Shown: piece after piece, positions 25,446-32,427 of the stretch
Numbering within the stretch: position 1 is the stretch's first letter
Layout: the number at the start of each line of letters is the position of its first letter
Assembly: GCA_024226455.1 (NCBI GenBank)
Contig: JAAELR010000029.1
Location: 1-38,953 of the forward strand
Source of the DNA: Paracoccaceae bacterium
GTDB taxonomy: Bacteria > Pseudomonadota > Alphaproteobacteria > Rhodobacterales > Rhodobacteraceae
Length of the DNA: 38,953 bases
Reading direction: 5' to 3'
Program-made: the position numbers and the translations under genes
The notes under the pieces: generated by a model
What the model was told of the DNA's origin: nothing
Databases searched by the model: none
The model's input: only the letters and a program-made list of their open reading frames with translations

Positions 25446-25472
25446 GCGGCGAAGCAAGTCGTTTTTCGCCGC
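25446..25472. promoter_or_regulatory. 8-bp inverted repeat upstream of the RTX gene
   Basis: GCGGCGAA (25446-25453) and TTCGCCGC (25465-25472) are separated by 11 bases, about 95-120 bp before the RTX start. Read toward the gene it would form a GC-rich leader hairpin; it could equally be an operator. Confidence 0.4.
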
Positions 25473-25609
25473 TGACGCGTTTCGGAAGCGTTAATTCCAG
25501 GCGTGTTGCAGCGCGGCGGGTGAATTGGTTGCCGGGACAATGCGGGCACCCGGAAAACACCCGGCAAGGTATTGTAATTGAGTGTATTTATCCGAAGCGT
25601 CTAGGCCAG

Positions 25610-25629
25610 GCCAGTGAGAGTGCACTGGC
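25610..25629. promoter_or_regulatory. 7-bp inverted repeat between aminotransferase and RTX genes
   Basis: GCCAGTG (25610-25616) and CACTGGC (25623-25629) are separated by 6 bases. On the minus strand it lies about 55 bp past the aminotransferase stop with no T-run, so it may be a weak terminator of that operon or an operator for the RTX gene. Confidence 0.35.
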
Positions 25630-25684
25630 TTTGGCCCAAATTTTAACGACTAATCCGAGTTATGATCCGTCTGGCGGGGCGCGG

Positions 25685-26869
25685 TCACACACCCGCATCG
25701 GCAATGGCGCGGGCCAGGATCGGCACGGTCTGCGCATTCAGCCCGGCGATGTTCAGGCGGCTGTCGCCGACCATGTAGATGCCGTGTTTTTCGCGCATGG
25801 CCTGCACCTGGTCGGGGTTGGCGCCGAGACGGCTGAACATGCCGCGATGCTGGGCGACAAAGCCGAAGCGGTCCGATCCGGTGAGCCGCTGCAGTTCGGC
25901 GGCGAGATCCTGACGCAGTTGCAGCATGCCCAGCCGCATTTCCTCCAGTTCCGCCTGCCAGTCGGCGCGCAGGGCGTCGTCGGTCAGGATCATCGTCACC
26001 AGCCGGGCGCCGTGATCGGGCGGGAAGGAATAGTTTTGCCGGTTGAGGTGGTTGAACGTGCCCTGCACGCTGGCCCGCAGATCCGCCGAGGGCGCGACGC
26101 CCATCAGCAGGCCGGTACGCTCACGGTAGATGCCGAAGTTCTTCGAGCAACTGGCGGCGATCAGCGTCTCGGGGCACTGGCTGGCGATCAGCCTGGTGCC
26201 GGCGGCGTCTTGCTCGACCCCGTCGCCAAAGCCCTGATAGGCGATGTCGATCATCGGGGTGGCGCCGGCGGCGTTCAGGTGGTCGGCGACGGCCTGCCAT
26301 TCGGTCAGGTTCAGGTTGGCACCGGTGGGATTGTGGCAGCAGCCATGCAGCAGTACCACATCGCCGGATTTCACATCGGCCAGATCGGCCATCATGGCCG
26401 GAAAATCCACGGCGCGGGTTTCGTCGTCGAAATAGCGGTACTGGCGCATGGTCATGCCCAGATGGTTCAGAATCGAGATGTGATTCGGCCAGGTCGGGTC
26501 CGATACCCAGACGGTGGCGTCGGGGTTCTCCATCCGGATCATCTCGAACGCCTGGCGCACAGCACCGGTGCCGCCGGGGGTTGCGGCAGCGGCCACCCGG
26601 GCGGCATCGACCGCATCGCCCAGTACCAGACCGCGCATCGCGTCGCCATAGGCCGGATCGCCAGCCAGCCCGGTATAGGCCTTGGTGGTCTGCTCTTGCC
26701 AGAGCCGATGCTCGGCGGCCTTGATGGCACGCATCACCGGGGTGACACCTTCGGCGTTGCGATAGACCCCGACGCCGAGATCGACCTTGTCGGCACGCGG
26801 ATCGGCGGCATACATACCCATCAGCATGAGGATCTTGTCTTGCGGATGCTGCGTCAGTTTCTCAAGCAT
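25685..26869 (-). CDS. Aromatic/aspartate aminotransferase
   Basis: PLP-dependent class I aminotransferase of 394 residues from the ATG at 26869, acting in aspartate/glutamate/aromatic amino acid interconversion. It begins MLEKLTQHPQDKILML and has the family features VDLGVGVYRNAEGVTPVMRAIK, YTGLAGDPAYGDAM, GGTGAVRQAFE, HGCCHNPTGANL and the PLP-lysine motif SCSKNFGIYRERTG with K243. The ending and length match the TyrB/AspC group rather than the histidinol-phosphate or alanine types. It starts 4 bp after the sseA stop; cysteine transamination yields 3-mercaptopyruvate, the substrate of SseA, so the pair can act in sequence. Confidence 0.93.
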   Translation of the reverse strand: MLEKLTQHPQDKILMLMGMYAADPRADKVDLGVGVYRNAEGVTPVMRAIKAAEHRLWQEQTTKAYTGLAGDPAYGDAMRGLVLGDAVDAARVAAAATPGGTGAVRQAFEMIRMENPDATVWVSDPTWPNHISILNHLGMTMRQYRYFDDETRAVDFPAMMADLADVKSGDVVLLHGCCHNPTGANLNLTEWQAVADHLNAAGATPMIDIAYQGFGDGVEQDAAGTRLIASQCPETLIAASCSKNFGIYRERTGLLMGVAPSADLRASVQGTFNHLNRQNYSFPPDHGARLVTMILTDDALRADWQAELEEMRLGMLQLRQDLAAELQRLTGSDRFGFVAQHRGMFSRLGANPDQVQAMREKHGIYMVGDSRLNIAGLNAQTVPILARAIADAGV

Positions 26870-26873
26870 ATCT

Positions 26874-27728
26874 CTATTCCCCCGTTGCGACCTTCAGGTC
26901 GCCATACATGCCCCATTCGCTCCACGAGCCGTCATAGACCGAATGCCGGTCATGGCCGATACGTTCCAGCGCCAGGTTGATGATCGCGGCGGTCACGCCA
27001 GAGCCGCATGTGGTGATCACGGGTTTGCCAAGATCGGCGCCGGCGGCGTCGAATACGGCGCGCAGCCCGTCCTCGTCCTTCATGGTGCCGTCGTCGTTCA
27101 AAAGCGTCTTGTAGTAGACGCTTTTCGAGCCCGGGATATGACCACCGCGCAGCCCCTCGCGCGGCTCTGGCTCTTCGCCGCTGAACCGCCCCGGAGAGCG
27201 TGCATCGAGGATCTCGTGGTCACCCAGCTTGGCGGCGGCAGCGACCTGCGTGACGTCCTTGATCAGATGGTTCTGGCGGCTGACGGTCATGTGCCGGTCG
27301 CGCATCACCGGCGGCAGGTCCTCTGTCTCGCGTCCTTCGGCGACCCACTTGTCGAAACCGCCGTCGAGCACGGCGACATCGGTCTTGCCAAACAGCCGGA
27401 ACATCCACCAGACGCGGGCGGCGCTGAACAGCCCGGCGCTGTCATAGACCACCACCTGGTGGCCGTCGCCAACGCCCATGGCACGCATCCGGCTGATGAA
27501 TTTCTCTGGCGGTGGCACCATATGCGGCAGGTCGCTGCGTCCGTCGCTGATATCCTCTATGTCGAAAAACCGCGCACCCGGAATATGCGCGCCGTCATAT
27601 TCAGAGCGCCCGCCGCGGCCCGTATCGGCCATATAGCGCGAGGCATCGAACACCCGCATGTCGGGGCTTCCGAGATGCCTGGCCAGCCATTCGGTGGATA
27701 CAAGGGTCTTGGGATCGTTTTTTGCCAT
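26874..27728 (-). CDS. sseA: 3-mercaptopyruvate sulfurtransferase
   Basis: A 284-residue two-domain rhodanese transferring sulfur from 3-mercaptopyruvate to thiol or cyanide acceptors, predicted cytoplasmic. The N-terminal inactive rhodanese domain has VFDASRYM...YDGAHIPGARFFDIEDISD. The catalytic domain has ILDARSPGRFSGEEPEPR.GLRGGHIPGS and the active-site loop CGSGVTA with C241. CGSGVTA is typical of MST rather than thiosulfate sulfurtransferase (CRxGxT). The start is the ATG at 27728. It is followed at 4 bp by the aminotransferase gene, suggesting co-expression for cysteine catabolism. Confidence 0.94.
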   Translation of the reverse strand: MAKNDPKTLVSTEWLARHLGSPDMRVFDASRYMADTGRGGRSEYDGAHIPGARFFDIEDISDGRSDLPHMVPPPEKFISRMRAMGVGDGHQVVVYDSAGLFSAARVWWMFRLFGKTDVAVLDGGFDKWVAEGRETEDLPPVMRDRHMTVSRQNHLIKDVTQVAAAAKLGDHEILDARSPGRFSGEEPEPREGLRGGHIPGSKSVYYKTLLNDDGTMKDEDGLRAVFDAAGADLGKPVITTCGSGVTAAIINLALERIGHDRHSVYDGSWSEWGMYGDLKVATGE

Positions 27729-27820
27729 CTCGGCCTCGCGGATCTGTCACCTCCTGCCTACAAAGGCGGGCGGGCAGAGACAAGGGTTGCGAGGCACCAA
27801 GCCTGGATTACCGGCGGACG

Positions 27821-28108
27821 TTACTTGCCGATTGCGCTCTTGATCATACCGACAACGACCAAAAGAACGCCGCCGCCGACGCCACCTGCAGCGATCTGGC
27901 TGAGGATCGAGGCGATATCCATGCCGCCAGAGGCTGCGGCGCCGGCCACTCCGCCAGCGCCCAGCAGGCCCATCAACTGGCCACCGATGCCGCCGCCGAC
28001 GACACCGGCCAGGGAGTTTCCCAGCATGCCAAGATTGAAGTTGTTCAATAGTCCACCAGCGACATTGCCGCCGACGGCGCCCGAGATGAGGCTGATCAGC
28101 AGTTCCAT
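27821..28108 (-). CDS. Small glycine-rich membrane protein
   Basis: A 95-residue protein of unknown function. I choose the ATG at 28108, five bases after AGGAG; an in-frame GTG lies 6 bases upstream. It is about one-quarter glycine with hydrophobic stretches (MELLISLISGAVGGNVAGGLL, AGVVGGGIGGQLMGLLGAGGVAGA and a C-terminal ILSQIAAGGVGGGVLLVVVGMIKSAIGK). GG-repeats of this kind occur in small proteins that insert in or permeate membranes. It may be a conserved alphaproteobacterial small membrane protein; no homologue was recognised. It stands alone between sseA and the thioredoxin-like gene. Confidence 0.75.
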   Translation of the reverse strand: MELLISLISGAVGGNVAGGLLNNFNLGMLGNSLAGVVGGGIGGQLMGLLGAGGVAGAAASGGMDIASILSQIAAGGVGGGVLLVVVGMIKSAIGK

Positions 28109-28223
28109 ACCCACTCCTATCGTCTACCCCCGACGCATTGCGAAGGCCCCAAAAAAGCAAGCGGAATACATTCTCACCGGCAAATGGGAGTTTCCTCCCG
28201 ATATTCCCCGTAGATGAGCGGGT

Positions 28224-28679
28224 CTATGCCGCCGTTGCCGCGGCCAGAGCGACATCCATCAGCCCCTTGATCCGGCCACGGGAGGTATCGGCGACGATGC
28301 GGCCAAGCTCCTCGTCGCCTTTCAGGGCCACCAGGGTCGAGCGGCGCGGGATGTCCAGCATCACCGTCATCGGGTCGTTGCTGTACTTGTCCCAGTTCAC
28401 CGAGACAAAGCTGATTGCCTGTTGGTAAGCGGGGTTCTCGGCCTGCAGCGAGCGGATCGAGCGCACCTGCGAGGCGCAGGTGCTGCACCAGCAGGTGCCG
28501 AATTCGACGAATACGGTCTTGCCGGCTGCCAGTTCGGCATCGATCAGGCCGGGAGTATAACTGATCCCGGTATGCGGCGTGGCGCCGCACCCGGCGTCGG
28601 TCCACTTGTCGGCGGCCTCGGCGGTCAGTGGCAGCAGCGCCGCGGCGGGGGCGAGGGCAAGGAAGTGACGGCGGTCCAT
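28224..28679 (-). CDS. Periplasmic thioredoxin-like protein
   Basis: A 151-residue thioredoxin-fold protein from the ATG at 28679, preceded by GGAG. The N-terminus MDRRHFLALAPAAALLPLTAEA is an export signal with a twin-Arg-like RR. The active site is VEFGTCWCSTCASQ, with the redox pair C65-S-T-C68 and an extra C63. ISFVSVNWDKY and PRRSTLVALKG (with the cis-Pro region) follow. It lies 20 bp downstream of a CcdA-like gene, which should supply it with electrons across the membrane, so it is probably a periplasmic reductase for thiols, such as those of apocytochromes or copper proteins. Confidence 0.9.
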   Translation of the reverse strand: MDRRHFLALAPAAALLPLTAEAADKWTDAGCGATPHTGISYTPGLIDAELAAGKTVFVEFGTCWCSTCASQVRSIRSLQAENPAYQQAISFVSVNWDKYSNDPMTVMLDIPRRSTLVALKGDEELGRIVADTSRGRIKGLMDVALAAATAA

Positions 28680-28699
28680 GGTGGTTGCTCCTGTCAGGG

Positions 28700-29413
28700 T
28701 CAGAGGGAAACGGATAGGTCGACAAGCCAGGCGGGCAGGTGCTCGATGGCCCAGAATTCCAGTCTATGGTGAAAGCGCAGCAGGATCGCGGCGCCCACGG
28801 CGACGAATACCAGCCCCAGGATCGGGCGGGCCTTGCCGGCGATGGCGCGCATCCAGGCCTGGCGGCGCTGGATCACCGAGCGGGCGCCATAGCCGAGCCC
28901 CACGATCACCGTCGAGACGCCAAGCGCGAAGGCCACCATGACCAGCCCGGCACGAGCGATGCTTTCGCCCTGACTGGCCAGCGAAATGGCGCCGCCCAGG
29001 GTCGGACCGATGCAGGGGCTCCAGACCGCGCCAAGCAGAATACCGCCAAGGAACTGCCCGGTAGGCCCGGATCGGTCGAGACTGTCGATGCCTTCGTCAG
29101 CGCGTGACGACAGTCCGGCGGTTGCCGTGGCGAAGCGGGCAGAGAACTGCGGTACCAGCAGAATCAGACCGAAACCGATCATCAGCACGGCGCCGACATC
29201 CGACACCGTTTCCGGCGTCAGCCCGAAAGAACGCCCCAGCACGGTGAGGGCAAGGCCCAGTACGACGAAAGAAAGGCTCATCCCCGCGGCGACGACAAGC
29301 GGGCCGTGGCGGCTGGCCTGCAAGGCGGTGGCCAGCACGATGGGCAGGATCGGCAACACGCAGGGATTGATCAGCGTCAGCAGCCCGGCACCATATGCGA
29401 AGACGAATTCCAT
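28700..29413 (-). CDS. ccdA: CcdA/DsbD-type transmembrane electron carrier
   Basis: A 237-residue inner-membrane protein carrying reducing equivalents from cytoplasmic thioredoxin to the periplasm. It has about six hydrophobic segments and the two conserved Cys-Pro sites of the family: LINPCVLPILPIVLA near residue 18 and AVWSPCIGPTLGGAI near residue 133. There is no periplasmic thioredoxin domain within it; that part is supplied by the next gene (20 bp downstream). The start is the ATG at 29413; no good Shine-Dalgarno is visible, so a different start or a weakly translated message is possible. Confidence 0.92.
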   Translation of the reverse strand: MEFVFAYGAGLLTLINPCVLPILPIVLATALQASRHGPLVVAAGMSLSFVVLGLALTVLGRSFGLTPETVSDVGAVLMIGFGLILLVPQFSARFATATAGLSSRADEGIDSLDRSGPTGQFLGGILLGAVWSPCIGPTLGGAISLASQGESIARAGLVMVAFALGVSTVIVGLGYGARSVIQRRQAWMRAIAGKARPILGLVFVAVGAAILLRFHHRLEFWAIEHLPAWLVDLSVSL

Positions 29414-29482
29414 GGGGTGAATACTTGCCGCAGCATCGCGCCCAAGTCACGCGATACGTGGTTTCAGACGATCACTTCCCTG

Positions 29483-30364
29483 TCACCGGGCAGGCCGGGC
29501 GGCGGGCCGTTTCGACAGTTGCACGGCCAGAATGCCCAGCGCCACGATCAGCACGCCCAGCGCGTCAAGCCAGCCCATGCGTTCTCCCAACAGCAGCGCG
29601 GCGACGGCGACGCCGAATGGCGGGGTGAGAAAGTGGAAGGCGGCGGCGGGCACGGCCCCGATACGGCGCACCAGCCCGAACCAGACCCAGGTGGCGGCAA
29701 GCCCCGGCACCAGTGTGGTGTAGACGAAAGCCCCGAGCAGGGGCCAGGTCCAGTTCACCTGCCAGCTTTCGGTCAGGGCCGCCACCGGCGCCAGAGCTGC
29801 GCTGCCGATCAGCATCTGCAGCCCGACGACCATCAGGATGTTGCCCCCCGACGAGGCGCCGCTGACAGCCATCGTGGCGACAGTCAGCGAGACTACACCG
29901 ATGACGCACAAGACCAGCCCGAACCCATCGACCCCGGCGTTCAGACGTGAGCCCATGATCAGCGCGACGCCGACCACCCCGGCCAGCAGCCCGGCGGCGC
30001 CCAGAGGGCCTACCCGGTCGCCAAACACCAGCCACCCGCCCAGCGCTACCAGAAGCGGCATGGTCGAGGCGATGATAGCGGCGAGGCTGGCCTCGATGGT
30101 CTGCATGGCGACGAAGTTGAGCCCCAGATAGAGCCCGTTCTGGCAGATCCCGAAAATGAAGGTCGCGGCCCACTGCGTCCGCGTCAGGCGCCAGCTTTGT
30201 CCAAGCCAAAGTGCAATGGCGATACCGATGCCGCCCGAGATCAGGAACCGGATCGCCAGCGCGGTAAGCGGCGGGGCATCGGCCACGATGATCCGCGCCG
30301 AGGTGAAGGCCGAGGCCCACATGAAGGCGAATGCCACCCCCATGGCTATTGCGCGGATATCCAT
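29483..30364 (-). CDS. EamA-family (DMT) transporter
   Basis: A 293-residue drug/metabolite transporter-superfamily protein with two EamA repeats and about ten membrane segments. I choose the ATG at 30364 (MDIRAIAMGVAFAFMWASAF); longer frames upstream are Arg/Pro-rich and enter a repeat. Typical motifs are AFMWASAFTSARIIV at the start, the helix ALAIRFLISGGIGIAIAL, and SLAAIIASTMPLLVALGGWLVFGDRV closing the first half. The second half contains AAAFHFLTPPFGVAVAALLLGERM. The substrate cannot be predicted; relatives export amino acids or metabolites. It ends 69 bp before the ccdA start. Confidence 0.9.
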   Translation of the reverse strand: MDIRAIAMGVAFAFMWASAFTSARIIVADAPPLTALAIRFLISGGIGIAIALWLGQSWRLTRTQWAATFIFGICQNGLYLGLNFVAMQTIEASLAAIIASTMPLLVALGGWLVFGDRVGPLGAAGLLAGVVGVALIMGSRLNAGVDGFGLVLCVIGVVSLTVATMAVSGASSGGNILMVVGLQMLIGSAALAPVAALTESWQVNWTWPLLGAFVYTTLVPGLAATWVWFGLVRRIGAVPAAAFHFLTPPFGVAVAALLLGERMGWLDALGVLIVALGILAVQLSKRPAARPAR

Positions 30365-30429
30365 ACCGGTCTCTCGTACTGCAACATGGCGGCTCGGCGG
30401 CCCTTGGCGGGCCCTACTCGCCGCAGGCA

Positions 30430-30461
30430 GCGAGGAAGGCCTGCGAGGGCCTGATGAGCGT
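30430..30461. repeat. Third copy of the dnaE hairpin repeat, intergenic
   Basis: GCGAGGAAGGCCTGCGAGG followed by GCCTGATGAGCGT matches the arms at 2171-2200 and 2224-2253 in dnaE, with a stem (GGCC/GGCC) one base pair longer. It lies between the EamA gene start and the HU terminator. Confidence 0.7.
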
Positions 30462-30470
30462 CTTTCCAAG

Positions 30471-30495
30471 AAAAAAGGCCGCCGAGAAGGCGGCC
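30471..30495 (-). terminator. Rho-independent terminator of the HU gene
   Basis: On the minus strand GGCCGCC pairs with GGCGGCC (30489-30495 with 30477-30483), loop of 5, followed by T6 (A run at 30471-30476). It is 27 bp past the HU stop. Confidence 0.92.
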
Positions 30496-30521
30496 CTGTT
30501 TCAGAACTTCCCGAAGCGGTA

Positions 30522-30809
30522 TCAGCCGTTGACGCTGTCTCTCAGCGCCTTGGCGATGGTCATCTTGACCACCCGGTCGGCGTCTTTCTTGATCTGCTCG
30601 CCGGTGGCGGGGTTGCGCACCATGCGCTCGGGGCGCTCGCGGCAATAGATCTTGCCGATGCCCGGCAAGGTCACCGCGCCGCCGCCCGACACTTCGCGGG
30701 TGATGACGCCGATTACTGCGTCGAGCGCGCCGGATGCGGATTTCTTGTCACTGCCCATCTCTTCCGCCAAGGCGGCCACAAGCTGTGTCTTGGTCATCGG
30801 TCTGGCCAT
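30522..30809 (-). CDS. hup: HU-family DNA-binding protein
   Basis: A 95-residue histone-like protein that bends and compacts DNA as a dimer. I choose the ATG at 30809, 7 bases after GAGGAG. The fold features are the helical N-terminus MTKTQLVAALAEEMGSDKKSASGALDAVIGVI, the strands VTLPGIGKIYCRERPERMV, and the DNA-binding arm RNPATGEQIKK, which is close to the HU/IHF consensus RNPxTGE. A C-terminal helix (VVKMTIAKALRDSVNG) completes it. It is monocistronic, with its own terminator, and has an inverted repeat in its leader. Confidence 0.94.
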   Translation of the reverse strand: MARPMTKTQLVAALAEEMGSDKKSASGALDAVIGVITREVSGGGAVTLPGIGKIYCRERPERMVRNPATGEQIKKDADRVVKMTIAKALRDSVNG

Positions 30810-30830
30810 GTATGATCTCCTCATGAATGC

Positions 30831-30844
30831 CCCGCATTTGCGGG
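30831..30844. promoter_or_regulatory. Leader inverted repeat of the HU gene
   Basis: CCCGCA (30831-30836) and TGCGGG (30839-30844) lie 22-35 bases upstream of the HU start codon, just before its Shine-Dalgarno on the minus strand. The loop is only two bases, so a protein-binding palindrome is more likely than an RNA hairpin. Confidence 0.35.
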
Positions 30845-30855
30845 TTATTGGCGAA

Positions 30856-30884
30856 ATCTAACGGCATATTGGGGCAGGGCACAA
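30856..30884 (-). promoter_or_regulatory. Weak candidate promoter for the HU gene
   Basis: On the minus strand TTGTGC (30884-30879) and TTAGAT (30861-30856) are spaced by 17 bases, about 47 bases before the start codon. Each matches only three of six consensus bases, so this is a tentative call based mainly on spacing and position. Confidence 0.2.
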
Positions 30885-30942
30885 CTCTTTGTGGGGCTTT
30901 TCCCCGGCTTTTTCTGCATTATGTGGCGTTTTTTATGGTGTT

Positions 30943-32427
30943 TCAAAGAAATGCCGTCTCCTCGAAGCTGCGCAGCTTGCGCGAATGGATGCGTTCCAAC
31001 GGCATCTCGCGCAACGCTTCCATGGCCCGGATGCCGATCCTGAGGTGGGCGGCGACCTGGGTACGGTAGAAATCGGACGCCATGCCGGGCAGTTTCAACT
31101 CGCCATGCAACGGCTTGTCGGAGACGCAAAGCAGCGTGCCGTATGGCACCCGAAAGCGAAAGCCGTTAGCGGCAATGGTGGCGCTTTCCATGTCCAGCGC
31201 GATGGCGCGCGATTGCGAAAGGCGCTGCACCGGGCCGGACTGGTCGCGCAGTTCCCAGTTGCGGTTGTCGAGGCTGGCCACGGTGCCGGTACGCATGATG
31301 CGCTTCAGGTCGAAACCCTGCAGCTCTGTGACGCTGGCCACGGCCTGTTCCAGCGCGATCTGGATCTCGGCCAGCGGCGGGATCGGCACCCAGACGGGCA
31401 GGTCGTCGTCCAGCACCTTGTCTTCGCGCAGATAGGCATGTGCCAGGACGAAATCGCCCAGCCTTTGGGAATTGCGCAAGCCCGCGCAGTGACCGACCAT
31501 AAGCCAGGCATGCGGTCGCAGCACGGCGATGTGATCGGTGGCGGTCTTGGCGTTCGACGGGCCGACGCCGATATTGACCAGCGTTACTCCCGCATTGCCG
31601 GGACGCTTGAGGTGATAGGTCGGCATCTGCGGCAGCTTGCCGGGCGGCGGGCAGGGATCTTTTTCGCCCGATATCTCGACATTGCCGGGCCCGACGAAAC
31701 TGGTGTAGCCGCTTTGCCGGTTGCCAAGCATGGATCGCGCGTATTCCTCGAACACTTCGACATAGAACTGGTAGTTGGTGAACAGCACGTGGTTCTGGAA
31801 ATGCTGCGGGTCGGTGGCAGTGTAATGCGCCAGGCGGGCCAGCGAATAGTCGATGCGCTGGGCGGTGAAGGGTGCCAGGGGCGCGGTGCCGTCGCCATAG
31901 GGCTGGCCGTAGCCGTTGACGATATCATCGTTGGTGGTGGCCAGATCCGGCACGTCGAACACGTCACGCAAGGTAAAGCGCATCGCACCTTCCTGCGGCA
32001 CGGTGATGCCGGTATCGGCGCCCATGGCGAAATGCACCGGTATCGGCGTTGCCGAGGCGCCGATGCTGACGTCGATGCCGTGGTTTTCGATCAGCAGCCC
32101 GATCTGCTGGATCAGATAGGCGCGAAACAGGTCGGGCCTGGTGATGGTGGCAAGGTAGGTGCCGGGTTGGGAAACATGACCAAATGAAAGCCGACTGTCG
32201 ATCTGGGCGAAGCTGGTCGTGGTGATGCGGATCTCGGGGTAGAAGGCGCGGTAGCGAGAACCGGGCTGGTCGCCGCCGACACTGTTCTGGAAATGCCGAC
32301 GCAAAAAGGCGGTGCCCGCGTCGTAGATCCGGGCCAGCCGGTCGACCGCCATCGTTGGATCGCCAAACCGTTCGGGCGCGGGCAGGTCGGGGGTCAGGAC
32401 AGGCTGGGCGGGATCGGCTATGTTCAT
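30943..32427 (-). CDS. amn: AMP nucleosidase
   Basis: Cleaves AMP to adenine and ribose 5-phosphate. The 494-residue length is close to the Escherichia coli enzyme (about 484). An N-terminal AMN-specific domain contains RYRAFYPEIRITTTSFAQIDSRLSFGHVSQPGTY and PVHFAMG. The C-terminal half is a nucleoside-phosphorylase-like domain, with VTLVNIGVGPSNAKTATDHIAVLRPHAWLMVGHCAGL, LGDFVLAHAYLREDKVLDDDLP and ALDMESATIAANGFRFRVPYGTLLCVSDKPLHGE, where the ME and SDKP motifs are typical. Start ATG 32427 overlaps the ade stop by 4 bp, so it is coupled to adenine deaminase, which consumes its product. The neighbour upstream on the chromosome (HU) is not related in function. Confidence 0.94.
   Translation of the reverse strand: MNIADPAQPVLTPDLPAPERFGDPTMAVDRLARIYDAGTAFLRRHFQNSVGGDQPGSRYRAFYPEIRITTTSFAQIDSRLSFGHVSQPGTYLATITRPDLFRAYLIQQIGLLIENHGIDVSIGASATPIPVHFAMGADTGITVPQEGAMRFTLRDVFDVPDLATTNDDIVNGYGQPYGDGTAPLAPFTAQRIDYSLARLAHYTATDPQHFQNHVLFTNYQFYVEVFEEYARSMLGNRQSGYTSFVGPGNVEISGEKDPCPPPGKLPQMPTYHLKRPGNAGVTLVNIGVGPSNAKTATDHIAVLRPHAWLMVGHCAGLRNSQRLGDFVLAHAYLREDKVLDDDLPVWVPIPPLAEIQIALEQAVASVTELQGFDLKRIMRTGTVASLDNRNWELRDQSGPVQRLSQSRAIALDMESATIAANGFRFRVPYGTLLCVSDKPLHGELKLPGMASDFYRTQVAAHLRIGIRAMEALREMPLERIHSRKLRSFEETAFL

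Larger units (their letters stand above)
25352..25684. other. Upstream region of the RTX gene
   Basis: About 330 bp between the RTX gene start and the aminotransferase stop. It contains the RTX Shine-Dalgarno, two prominent inverted repeats (25446-25472 and 25610-25629) and an AT-richer patch (25571-25665) unlike the surrounding GC-rich DNA. No gene is supported here. Confidence 0.45.

Noticed and set aside
25610-25629. Possible quorum-sensing lux-box
   Set aside because: It is a 20-bp palindrome, but lacks the CTG-N10-CAG core expected of LuxR-type sites and no luxR/luxI gene is in the window.
30881-30930. Terminator for amn at a GGGG/CCCC hairpin
   Set aside because: Stem only 4 bp and, on the amn strand, not followed by a T-run.
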